From NCBI RefSeq assembly GCF_019703835.1, contig NZ_AP023054.1:2603580-2667579 (forward strand): DNA of 64,000 nucleotides. Reading direction: 5' to 3'. Within the stretch, counting starts at the first letter, position 1; each line of letters opens with the position of its first letter. A program made the translations under genes and the position numbers. This stretch comes from Thaumasiovibrio subtropicus. GTDB taxonomy: Bacteria > Pseudomonadota > Gammaproteobacteria > Enterobacterales > Vibrionaceae. This document shows, piece after piece, positions 16,140 to 24,160 of the stretch. The notes beneath the pieces were generated by a model. That model ran no database searches. It was not told the DNA's origin and saw only the letters and a list, made by a program, of their open reading frames with translations.

Positions 16140-17644
16140 CCGCTGAATGCTCCTACATTGAGATGCAGCTTTATTTCTGCAGAAAGGGTTTTCAACTGAT
16201 GCACAAATTCAGCGATTTTTTCATCATCTAATGTTTGACGCTTGATACACTGTTCCAGTTCGGCGGCAACGGTTTGCAATGGCACTGCCCCAAGACTTCC
16301 TGCTACGCCTTTAATACTGTGCACAAGGCGCTCAGCCTCTTCCATTCGATGATCAGCGAGCAGCTGGTATAAGCGTTCCCCATCTTCGCTGTGCTCTTCT
16401 AAAAAGACCCCCAACAGCATATTCACCGATTCGGTGTCATCATCCATCGCATCAAGCATGTAGTTTATATCAAAGGTCGCGACAGCGGCTTCTGCCACCT
16501 CTTCATGTGATACATCTAGCGCCTCTACCACATCACTCTGTTGTTGGCGGATATTGTTTTGCCTAACCGAATCCTTCGCTTGACGGGTAATCACATCGAC
16601 AAAGCCATGATGATCAGACGCAAGCTCCGAGGTTTCTTCCACCGGGTTCTGTTTCAGATCAGGGCGGTGAGTGGCTATCGAATCAGATTGACGCTCTTCC
16701 TTTATTTCGAGTGAATCAGTCTTGCGTTGTCGCACCGCAACAACCACCTCAGGGTGCGCTTTTTTGGCAGGTTCAGGGCTATCAACTTGCGTCTCTTTAT
16801 TCACCACGACTTGCTTTTCTGTCTGAGTTGAAGACTGTCGCATCACCACCATAAATGACATCACTAAAAGAAACGCCGTCATCCAAGCCCCTCGTTGTAA
16901 CGTGCGCATCGTTTGCAAATGTTGGGCGGCATCGCGCTCATAAGCGGGGAGTTGGCGGTTAAAATGGTGAGTCATCACTTCACCCGCCGTCTGCTGATAT
17001 TGGCTATGGCGAGCAACCATGGGCGATAGCGTTTTCAACATTGACTCTAAATGACGACGGTCTGTGGCTGGCGTTTGACGGATATACGCTTCAACTTCAT
17101 AAATAAACGCTTGATAGCCTGAGTGGCTGATAGAAAGCTGACTACGATCTGCCCCAAAAACCTCGAGGAAAAAGTAAGCGGCAATTTTGTCCAGTATAGG
17201 TTGATGAGGCTTGAACTCAGGGTTGGCGTATAACTGTTCCATCTCAGCAGCCAGATCGATAACGGTATAGCCACCAGCTAATACGGCATCCGCGAGATCA
17301 GCAAATTGGCTTCCACCCAACTTTAGCGACGCTAAGGCCTCTTCATCTATTTGTCCAAGGTTACTACTCGACAAGGAAAGCAGCTGAGCACGAAATTCCG
17401 ACGACAACCCAACCGCTTCTCGCAACTCACCGATCCCACTGACAGGTAAAAGAACAACCGAGCGCACCAGCTCATTGCGCTGATTATTCAGCAAATTAAG
17501 CTGCTGAGAATGCACGTAAGCACTGTTTGCGGCTTGCATACTCCATACCGCCACACCTAACGCGAGTATTGTTAATATACCTAGGATGTGACCTATGTGC
17601 TGGGTCTTATGTGCGCGCAATAAACTAGGAGCCATCGATGCCAT
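16136..17644 (-). CDS. Membrane-anchored HPt phosphotransfer protein with helical periplasmic domain
   Basis: A 502-residue protein. Membrane helices near residues 15-35 and 255-272 flank a periplasmic region of about 215 residues that looks all-helical. A double all-helical ligand-binding (DAHL-like) domain is possible but unproven. A long charged, low-complexity linker (about 275-385) leads to an HPt domain with HSIKGVAGSLGA, in which His442 is the expected phospho-site. There is no kinase or receiver domain. The start at 17644 has a GGAAAG site. The coupled next gene is a hybrid kinase lacking HPt, so the two should form one phosphorelay with two periplasmic inputs. Confidence 0.85.
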   Translation of the reverse strand: MASMAPSLLRAHKTQHIGHILGILTILALGVAVWSMQAANSAYVHSQQLNLLNNQRNELVRSVVLLPVSGIGELREAVGLSSEFRAQLLSLSSSNLGQIDEEALASLKLGGSQFADLADAVLAGGYTVIDLAAEMEQLYANPEFKPHQPILDKIAAYFFLEVFGADRSQLSISHSGYQAFIYEVEAYIRQTPATDRRHLESMLKTLSPMVARHSQYQQTAGEVMTHHFNRQLPAYERDAAQHLQTMRTLQRGAWMTAFLLVMSFMVVMRQSSTQTEKQVVVNKETQVDSPEPAKKAHPEVVVAVRQRKTDSLEIKEERQSDSIATHRPDLKQNPVEETSELASDHHGFVDVITRQAKDSVRQNNIRQQQSDVVEALDVSHEEVAEAAVATFDINYMLDAMDDDTESVNMLLGVFLEEHSEDGERLYQLLADHRMEEAERLVHSIKGVAGSLGAVPLQTVAAELEQCIKRQTLDDEKIAEFVHQLKTLSAEIKLHLNVGAFSG

Positions 17645-17953
17645 TTTCTTTCCAAATGTCGTTGAACCACGAGTATATACAACTACTTAGATTATCTCTA
17701 ACGACTATGAAGAAAGCTTGGCAAAGGCCATGTTCTAACAGCCGCGACGTTGTAAAACAGGATAGAGATTGCCCAAGTTACCCTCACCGTAAGCATTAAC
17801 TTCACCAACGAGCGCAACAAGACTCATATCAAGCTATATCTGCAAGTTTAGACTAATTTAATACACATTTTTATCTAGAAAGATTGAATAGGGGCAGGCA
17901 ATAAGACAGGAACAAGCCCAAATGCCGACAACGGCATTCGGGCTAACAATCAT
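17645..17953. other. Gap between the HPt gene start and yejK end
   Basis: No gene is visible. The right end has a hairpin at 17915-17944 downstream of yejK. The remaining AT-rich part should contain the promoter for the HPt-kinase operon; no recognisable operator was found. Confidence 0.55.
17915..17944 (-). terminator. Hairpin after yejK, weak terminator
   Basis: AGCCC-AATGCCG pairs with CGGCATT-GGGCT around a 4-base loop with one mismatch. On the minus strand it is followed by a poor U-tract (TTGTTCC), so termination is likely but not certain. Confidence 0.55.
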
Positions 17954-18970
17954 TTATTCATCATCGCTGTTAAGACGGCGCATCAGTTGGTCTTTCAAGT
18001 TTGGCGGCGTGCCTTTAATGGTCAAGGTATCCGTATCTTGATCATAAAAAATACGCTCACCCAACAGCAAACTGTCAAATGAAACCGATAGACCGCCACC
18101 AGAACCGACGAATTTCTTCAATTTACGCATTGCAGTGCGATCCACTGGGAAAGCTTCTTCCAGCTCGTAGCCTCGCTCCTCGGCAAACTGATAGAAATCA
18201 CCACCAGATTCTGCACTCGGTAGCTCTCCTGCCAATTCTTTCACCGTCAACTCTTCGCCACTTTGAAGCTGGCTATTACAGTAATCGTACACCTGCTGGC
18301 GGGTTTGCTGCTTCTCTTCCTTATCTAAACGGGCATCAGTGCAGTAGTCTTCCACCGCCTGCATCAGAATTTGATTCTGTTGCTTGGTATCCATGCCCTC
18401 TTCTGCTTGCATGAAATCCAAGAAGAAATCGCCCACTTTACGGCCCACGCGCCCTTTGATAAACGTCAGGTAACGCTTCGACTCTTTATCTGTATCGTAC
18501 GTCGAGAGGTCGATCCTCGCCGCGATATCCATTTTCGCCACATCCAAGTACGCGACATTATTGATATCCAATTGCTCGGTCACTTGCATACTTTGCTGTG
18601 AGTTAAGCATGCCGACGAACAAATATTCCGTCGCCAACGACTGATAATGTGCAAGTACCAAAGTGCCTGCTTCTGCGAAAGGGTATTTGCTCAGCTCAGT
18701 TTTTAAGCGCTCAGCACACTGATTGCTAAACTCGACAAAATTAATTTCGTCGCCGCGATAGTCAGCTAACCACTGTTGAACGTCACTTTCACTGTCAAAG
18801 TAAGCAAAACCTTTGCCGCCTTTGCTATTAAAAACACGATGTAATTCAGAAACTAACTCTTCACTCGAGGCAGAGTTATCCAAAGAATGGCCACGTAAGT
18901 TAAGGGTCAATTCGTCTTGTTCGTTCTTCACGATCTGGTGAAGAATCAGATGAGAAAGCGATAGGCTCAT
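17954..18970 (-). CDS. yejK: Nucleoid-associated protein YejK (NdpA)
   Basis: A 338-residue protein matching the YejK/NdpA family in length and pattern: MSLSLSHLILHQIVKNEQDELTLNLR at the start, the central KMDIAARIDLSTYDTDKESKRYLTFIKGR region, and DFFLDFMQAEEGMDTKQQNQ. These proteins associate with the nucleoid; their molecular activity is poorly defined. It is transcribed divergently from yejL-yejM across 75 bases, the arrangement seen in E. coli. Confidence 0.95.
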   Translation of the reverse strand: MSLSLSHLILHQIVKNEQDELTLNLRGHSLDNSASSEELVSELHRVFNSKGGKGFAYFDSESDVQQWLADYRGDEINFVEFSNQCAERLKTELSKYPFAEAGTLVLAHYQSLATEYLFVGMLNSQQSMQVTEQLDINNVAYLDVAKMDIAARIDLSTYDTDKESKRYLTFIKGRVGRKVGDFFLDFMQAEEGMDTKQQNQILMQAVEDYCTDARLDKEEKQQTRQQVYDYCNSQLQSGEELTVKELAGELPSAESGGDFYQFAEERGYELEEAFPVDRTAMRKLKKFVGSGGGLSVSFDSLLLGERIFYDQDTDTLTIKGTPPNLKDQLMRRLNSDDE

Positions 18971-19045
18971 AATGAAATGTTTTCAGTTAACGGGTAGTGT
19001 GAGTTATGATAAGCAGCTTTGTGTTAACTTTAAACCGAAATTCTT

Positions 19046-19267
19046 ATGCCAGTTACGTCAAAATACAGCGACAAACAAGTTGAAGCTATCCTAAACGACA
19101 TGATAAATGTATTGGAAAATCATCGAGCTCCGGCAGATTTGTCACTGATGATCGTGGGTGATCTCGCTACCAATATCATCAACAACAATGTTCCAGATGG
19201 TCAACGTGAAGCGATTGCAGATAAGTTTGCAGCCGCCTTACGCAGCTCAGTAAAAGACAAAAAATAG
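19046..19267 (+). CDS. yejL: UPF0352 family protein YejL
   Basis: A 73-residue protein with the family pattern [40 protein letters not shown] and a C-terminal [16 protein letters not shown]. Relatives form small helical dimers of unknown function. It precedes yejM by 34 bases and is probably co-transcribed with it. The ribosome site is weak. Confidence 0.93.
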   Translation: MPVTSKYSDKQVEAILNDMINVLENHRAPADLSLMIVGDLATNIINNNVPDGQREAIADKFAAALRSSVKDKK

Positions 19268-19301
19268 TCACAGCGCAACCAGGATTGATGACAAGACCAC
19301 T

Positions 19302-21122
19302 ATGGTAGATAGTTCGCCCCAGTACCGTGAAAAGGTATCTCAGCTTATTAGCTGGGGACACTGGTTCTGCTTCTTTAATATATTTGCAGCAATGGCATTG
19401 GGGATTCGCTATATCCTCCATTCAGACATGCCATCCAGTTTGTTAGGGCTTACTTACTTAGGGTTAAATTGGTTTGGCCATTTCAGCTTCCTTTGTTTTG
19501 CTATCTACCTACTTATCCTCTTCCCTGCGACCTTTGTTGTACCATCACAGCGTTTAATGCGCTTGTTTGCCGTGCTGGTGTCAACTGTCGGCCTCACCGT
19601 CATGTTGCTCGATACTCACGCCTACGAAACGCTGAATTTACATCTCAGCCCCCTCGTATGGGACTTGCTTGTTAGCGGTGAACGCACTGAAGTCAATGCG
19701 CGTTGGCAATACCTGTTTGTCAGTGTCCCACTGATCTTTCTGCTTCAGATGGTATTGTCTGAAGTACTATGGCGAAAGCTACGTAAATTGACCCGCAGGC
19801 ATGTCGGTGGGCCAATTGCGATATTCTTTACCCTCTGTTTTGTCTCGAGCCACCTTATTTATGTGTGGGGTGACGCATCACTTGATAGCAATATCACCTC
19901 GCAACGTTCAACCTTTCCGCTCTCTTATCCGATGACAGCGAAGACCTTCATGGAGAAGCATGGCTTTTTCGACCGTGAAGAGTATGCGCAGCGACGCGAA
20001 GAGCTAGGTTTAGAAGAGAGTGATAGCCTCACTTACCCTCGTCAACCGCTCACATTTGAGCGAATGGACGCAGAACACAATGTCGTCATGATTATGATCG
20101 ACAGCTTACGTGCTGATATGGTGACGGCAGAGATTATGCCAAACCTCAATCAGTTCGCCGAAAATCGTCTTCGCTACACGCAACATTACAGCAGCAGCAA
20201 TGACAATATGGTTGGCGTATTTGGTTTAGTCTACGGTTTGCCGGGTAACTACGTTCCGAGCGTTCGCGCATCTGCCGCTAAGCCTGTGCTTTTTGAAGCA
20301 CTCCTTGATAACGACTACGCCTTCGGCCTATTCAGTGGCGATAACTTTACAGCGCCGATTTACTACCAAGCCATTTTCTCCGCGCCGCTACTCAAAGAAG
20401 CCACTGCACAGGAAACCCATACTGATCAAGATGCGATTACCGCGTGGTTAGATTGGTTTGATAGCGAAGAGAAACAGTTTAGCTACTTGGAGCTCACTGG
20501 CATTGCGCATGCTGAGCAGCTTGATACAGCAGCAGGGAAATTTAACCTACCCGACGAAGCCTCGATGGAAGTGGCCTTGCTCACCGATTACAAAAATGCG
20601 GCTTACTCATTGGATAAGCAGCTTGGCCTTGTGCTTGAAGCAGTTTCCGCAGCCCAAGACAACACCATAGTGATCATTACTGCTAACCACGGCCTAGAGT
20701 TCAACGAAACTAAGACCAATAGTTGGGGTGCGAACTCTAACTACAGCCGCTATCAACTGCAGGTGCCCCTGATCATGCAATGGCCTGAGCAAGAAGCAGC
20801 CACCATAACGCGCCAAACAAGCCACTTGGACATCGTACCAACCTTGATGGAAAGCCTACTGCAAGCGTCGGTGCCGTCCGAGAGTTACAGCAGCGGTATC
20901 AACCTTTTCGATGAAGACTCGTCGCGACGGTGGGTGCTGGCAGGCGACAGTCGAGACATCGTGCTCATCGATCCTAAGTCGACCACTGTCGTAGATAAAT
21001 ATGGCAATTACACTGTGTACGATACACACTATCGCGCGAATAAAGATGCCCGTCCCAAGCTCTCAAACTTAATGCAAGTGATGCATGAGCTAAAGCGTTT
21101 TTACGCTAACGATTCCGAATAG
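19302..21122 (+). CDS. yejM: Inner-membrane sulfatase-like protein YejM (PbgA/LapC)
   Basis: A 606-residue protein (E. coli 586). Five N-terminal membrane helices span about residues 20-190 (for example GHWFCFFNIFAAMALGIRYI and the later VGGPIAIFFTLCFVSSHLIY). The C-terminal periplasmic domain has an alkaline-phosphatase/sulfatase fold, with VVMIMIDSLRADMV at the start of the core and IVIITANHGLEFNETK near the metal site. In enterobacteria YejM senses periplasmic lipopolysaccharide and protects LpxC from degradation through LapB. It is second in the yejLM operon, and the context agrees. Whether the catalytic metal residues are active is unclear; the family is thought to be mainly regulatory. 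Confidence 0.95.
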   Translation: MVDSSPQYREKVSQLISWGHWFCFFNIFAAMALGIRYILHSDMPSSLLGLTYLGLNWFGHFSFLCFAIYLLILFPATFVVPSQRLMRLFAVLVSTVGLTVMLLDTHAYETLNLHLSPLVWDLLVSGERTEVNARWQYLFVSVPLIFLLQMVLSEVLWRKLRKLTRRHVGGPIAIFFTLCFVSSHLIYVWGDASLDSNITSQRSTFPLSYPMTAKTFMEKHGFFDREEYAQRREELGLEESDSLTYPRQPLTFERMDAEHNVVMIMIDSLRADMVTAEIMPNLNQFAENRLRYTQHYSSSNDNMVGVFGLVYGLPGNYVPSVRASAAKPVLFEALLDNDYAFGLFSGDNFTAPIYYQAIFSAPLLKEATAQETHTDQDAITAWLDWFDSEEKQFSYLELTGIAHAEQLDTAAGKFNLPDEASMEVALLTDYKNAAYSLDKQLGLVLEAVSAAQDNTIVIITANHGLEFNETKTNSWGANSNYSRYQLQVPLIMQWPEQEAATITRQTSHLDIVPTLMESLLQASVPSESYSSGINLFDEDSSRRWVLAGDSRDIVLIDPKSTTVVDKYGNYTVYDTHYRANKDARPKLSNLMQVMHELKRFYANDSE

Positions 21123-21141
21123 TCATGCTTTTTGGCAGCGC

Positions 21142-21420
21142 CTAGTAGAGGCGCTGATTGCTTGCCATACATTGGCGATAACCGTCGTTCCAACCATTGT
21201 TATAACGCACATCTTTGAGCATGCGTTCATAGTCTTGTCGATAATCGTTCAGATGTGTATTTCCGCCTTCCGTGCGAGAAAAACATCCATCTTGATAGCC
21301 ATCGAGGTATTCACGTTCAAAGCCGAGTGACTGCAAGGTTTCGAATCGAGTTGTCGATGCGCACCCAAACAATGGGCCGACAAACATCATACTCAGTACT
21401 AACCATTTTGCGCTGTTCAT
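21142..21420 (-). CDS. Small lipoprotein of unknown function
   Basis: A 92-residue product with a lipoprotein signal peptide ending VGPLFGC (lipobox, Cys20). The mature part is polar and includes LDGYQDGCFSRTEGGN and NNGWNDGYRQCMASNQR: two cysteines and two similar GYxxGC/GYxxC motifs that could form a disulfide. I chose the ATG at 21420 because it has AAGGATAAGGA just upstream and starts the signal peptide; the longer frame would bury it. It converges on yejM (19 bases apart) with a CAGCGCC / GGCGCTG hairpin over its stop. I do not recognise the family. Confidence 0.7.
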   Translation of the reverse strand: MNSAKWLVLSMMFVGPLFGCASTTRFETLQSLGFEREYLDGYQDGCFSRTEGGNTHLNDYRQDYERMLKDVRYNNGWNDGYRQCMASNQRLY

Positions 21421-21534
21421 TGTCCTTATCCTTCTACAATTCACTCTATAATGCGTTAGTGCAAAGAGTGTGCTAATTTGCCAACTCATACTCAAATTAA
21501 CGATTAAGATATTGAAATAAAGAGGATATTTATT

Positions 21535-22230
21535 ATGACGCAAAAGGTCGTATTGATTACGGGCGCAAATCGCGGGATTGGATTGGCGATGACCCAAGCC
21601 TTTCTGTCAAAAAAGTGGCAGGTAGTGGCAATATCTCGACAAACGAGTGACAACGACACGCTTGATGGGCTAGCAAACAGCGATAGCAATCTCACTACTA
21701 TCCGAGCAGATATCACCAACTACCCTGCTATCCATGAGATTGAAAAACGCTTCCCTTTCGCCAACATCGATCTTCTGATCAACAACGCTGGCTACTATGG
21801 TCCCAAAGGCTATGAGCTGGGCAACACAGATATAGACGAGTGGCGCCGCGTGCTTGAAATCAACACCATCGCTCCTTTAAAACTGGTGGAAACCTTCCTG
21901 TCTAGGCTGAGACCGACAAAAGCGACCATTGCGATGCTCTCTTCTAAAGTGGGTAGCATGACAGAAAACACCAGTGGCGGGGGTTATATCTATCGCTCGT
22001 CAAAAGCTGCACTCAACTCTGTCACTAAAAGTCTTCACAACGATTTGTATGTCGATGGAGTAAAGTGCGTCGCCTTACACCCTGGTTGGGTACAAACGGC
22101 GATGGGCGGACCTAATGCCCTTATCTCACCCGAAGTCAGTGCGAACGGCCTTATTTCAGTGATTGAAAACCTCACTGATGCGCAAAGCGGCCACTTTATA
22201 AACTATGATGGCACCAACATCCCTTGGTAA
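21535..22230 (+). CDS. Short-chain dehydrogenase/reductase
   Basis: A 231-residue classical SDR. It shows the nucleotide motif TGANRGIG (residues 8-15), the NNAG motif in LLINNAGYYG, serine in MLSSKVGS and the catalytic YxxxK as YRSSK. The substrate is unknown; the family reduces carbonyls or oxidises alcohols with NAD(P)H in the cytoplasm. The GAGGA site before the ATG at 21535 is good. It is divergent from the small lipoprotein gene and monocistronic. Similar short SDRs without a dedicated partner are common in marine bacteria. Confidence 0.88.
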   Translation: MTQKVVLITGANRGIGLAMTQAFLSKKWQVVAISRQTSDNDTLDGLANSDSNLTTIRADITNYPAIHEIEKRFPFANIDLLINNAGYYGPKGYELGNTDIDEWRRVLEINTIAPLKLVETFLSRLRPTKATIAMLSSKVGSMTENTSGGGYIYRSSKAALNSVTKSLHNDLYVDGVKCVALHPGWVQTAMGGPNALISPEVSANGLISVIENLTDAQSGHFINYDGTNIPW

Positions 22231-22515
22231 GCAACATACCGCCCTCTTGATACTTTAATCATGGCGATATAGACACCACGATTTAACATTTGCCGAGTTC
22301 AAAATGACCGACAACAAAATGTACAAGCCTATTTTGACGCAAAAAACTGTTAGCCCCATCGATAACTTTGAAGTTGGGCCGCCATAATTCTGCAACAATA
22401 TGATACTTTTCACACTACAACGTTAAGCACGAAGTAGTTTCTCATATCAAATTTGAATGAAAACTGTTTCACACTCATGCTTGAGGACTGGGAGTGACAA
22501 ATTGAGGGGCGCGAT

Positions 22516-24135
22516 ATGGCACTGAGTCCTTGTGTAAACCGCTTTTATCGCGATTTAAGCAATGAGTGGAACAAGAACCAAGGCTTGCAAAGTTTATGTG
22601 AGTCGATGTGTTGTCAATTTATTGACAGCTTTAATGCTGTTCAATTGACGCTACTCGTTTCCCATCAATCTGAGTGGAAACTGTTACTTGATATGAACAC
22701 CACCCAGGTTCAATATCACTACCCGCCCATTAACATCGACCAAAATATCGACATTCCCTTCTATCTCATTAATCAGGCAATGCGTGCCAATAAGCCGAAT
22801 TTGGTTGATGAGGGAAAAACACAACGCCTCTGGTTGCCCCTAGAACGAAAAGCCCGCTCCCTTGGCTGTTTGGTCATCGATCTGAAAACAAACGAACATT
22901 TGCTGGCCGACGATTTTCACATTCTCTCCGCGTTGCTCGCCTCCGAGCTCGACGGGCGTTTACTGAATGAAACCGCCCATGATGAGTACTCTTCTCGTCG
23001 CAATGTCGAAAATGAACTCTTCAATAGCCAAAACCAACAACGCGCCCTACTTGAACAACTCCAAGCCTTGCATGATCTCTCTTCTATGTTATCTCGTGCG
23101 GAAAACATGACATCTCTGCTCCGCTGTGCCGTCGAAGATGGTAAGCGTATGCTACATATTGACCGCATGGGCGTCCTGCTTTTTAATGATGAAGCGAAGG
23201 AAGTCCAAGGCAGCTTTGGCACCGATGTCAGGGGAGAAACAATTGATGAGCGCTATTTTAGTTCGCCGCTCACCAATCACCCGCTTGCTCAGAAAACATT
23301 GGAAGAGAAACAGTTTCTGCTTTTCCAAGAAGACGTGCCTCTCTATCAAGATATGTCGCCAGTCGGCTTTGGCTGGAACGGCTATGTCGCGCTGTGGAAT
23401 GATAAGACCTTACTGGGTTGGATCGCGGTCGATAACCTTGTCTCAGGCGCGCCGTTGCAAGGCTACCATAAACAGATCCTCAAGCAGTTTGGCGCGACAC
23501 TCTCACAACATATGGTAAGACGCGCCGCAGAAGACGCCCTCTTGTCACTCAACCAGCAGCTAGAGCAGCGTGTGGAAGAGCGCACCAAGCAGCTTGAACT
23601 TGCCAATACCGAGCTTGAAAGGCTCTCCAAAGAGGACCCGCTCACCGCAGTCGCCAACCGACGCGTGTTTGATGATGTATTGCAAGAAGAGTGGCGAAGA
23701 GCTGAACGTCACCAACTCCCCCTGTCACTGTTGATTATCGATATCGACTTTTTCAAACGCTACAACGATACCTACGGTCATCAGCAAGGCGATCAATGTT
23801 TGATTAAAGTTGCCCATGCCCTTAAACAGTGTGAACGCAGAGCAGGTGCGCTCTTTGCTCGGCTTGGTGGGGAAGAATTTGCCTATATCTTGCCGGGCTG
23901 CGATCAATCTGCCGCCCACTATGCGGCACAAAAAATGGTCGAAGCCGTGCAAAATCTAGGGCTGCCTCACCCAGATGGTTCACTAAAAGTGACGGTGAGT
24001 ATCGGTGTCGCAACAATGACACCACAGCGAAATCAGAAATCACAAGAACTCTATGTCATGGCGGATACAGCGCTTTACCGTGCCAAAACCCAAGGTAGAA
24101 ACCAAGCTTGTGAGGCGATTCGCGTCTCGGCATAG
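22516..24135 (+). CDS. GAF-GGDEF diguanylate cyclase without product-inhibition site
   Basis: A 539-residue cytoplasmic protein. Residues 1-160 look like a degenerate sensory domain, about 190-340 a GAF domain (DRMGVLLFNDEAKEVQGSFG, LGWIAVDNLVSG), 345-380 a coiled coil (QQLEQRVEERTKQLELANTE), and 385-535 a GGDEF domain. The active-site loop is intact as GGEEF (451-455), with DIDFFKRYND metal ligands, so synthesis of cyclic di-GMP is expected. The position of the inhibitory RxxD motif reads RAGA, lacking the aspartate. No membrane helix is visible. It is a single gene between an SDR and topB. Confidence 0.92.
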   Translation: MALSPCVNRFYRDLSNEWNKNQGLQSLCESMCCQFIDSFNAVQLTLLVSHQSEWKLLLDMNTTQVQYHYPPINIDQNIDIPFYLINQAMRANKPNLVDEGKTQRLWLPLERKARSLGCLVIDLKTNEHLLADDFHILSALLASELDGRLLNETAHDEYSSRRNVENELFNSQNQQRALLEQLQALHDLSSMLSRAENMTSLLRCAVEDGKRMLHIDRMGVLLFNDEAKEVQGSFGTDVRGETIDERYFSSPLTNHPLAQKTLEEKQFLLFQEDVPLYQDMSPVGFGWNGYVALWNDKTLLGWIAVDNLVSGAPLQGYHKQILKQFGATLSQHMVRRAAEDALLSLNQQLEQRVEERTKQLELANTELERLSKEDPLTAVANRRVFDDVLQEEWRRAERHQLPLSLLIIDIDFFKRYNDTYGHQQGDQCLIKVAHALKQCERRAGALFARLGGEEFAYILPGCDQSAAHYAAQKMVEAVQNLGLPHPDGSLKVTVSIGVATMTPQRNQKSQELYVMADTALYRAKTQGRNQACEAIRVSA

Positions 24136-24160
24136 ACTGTAAGCATTCAATCAACCTCAA

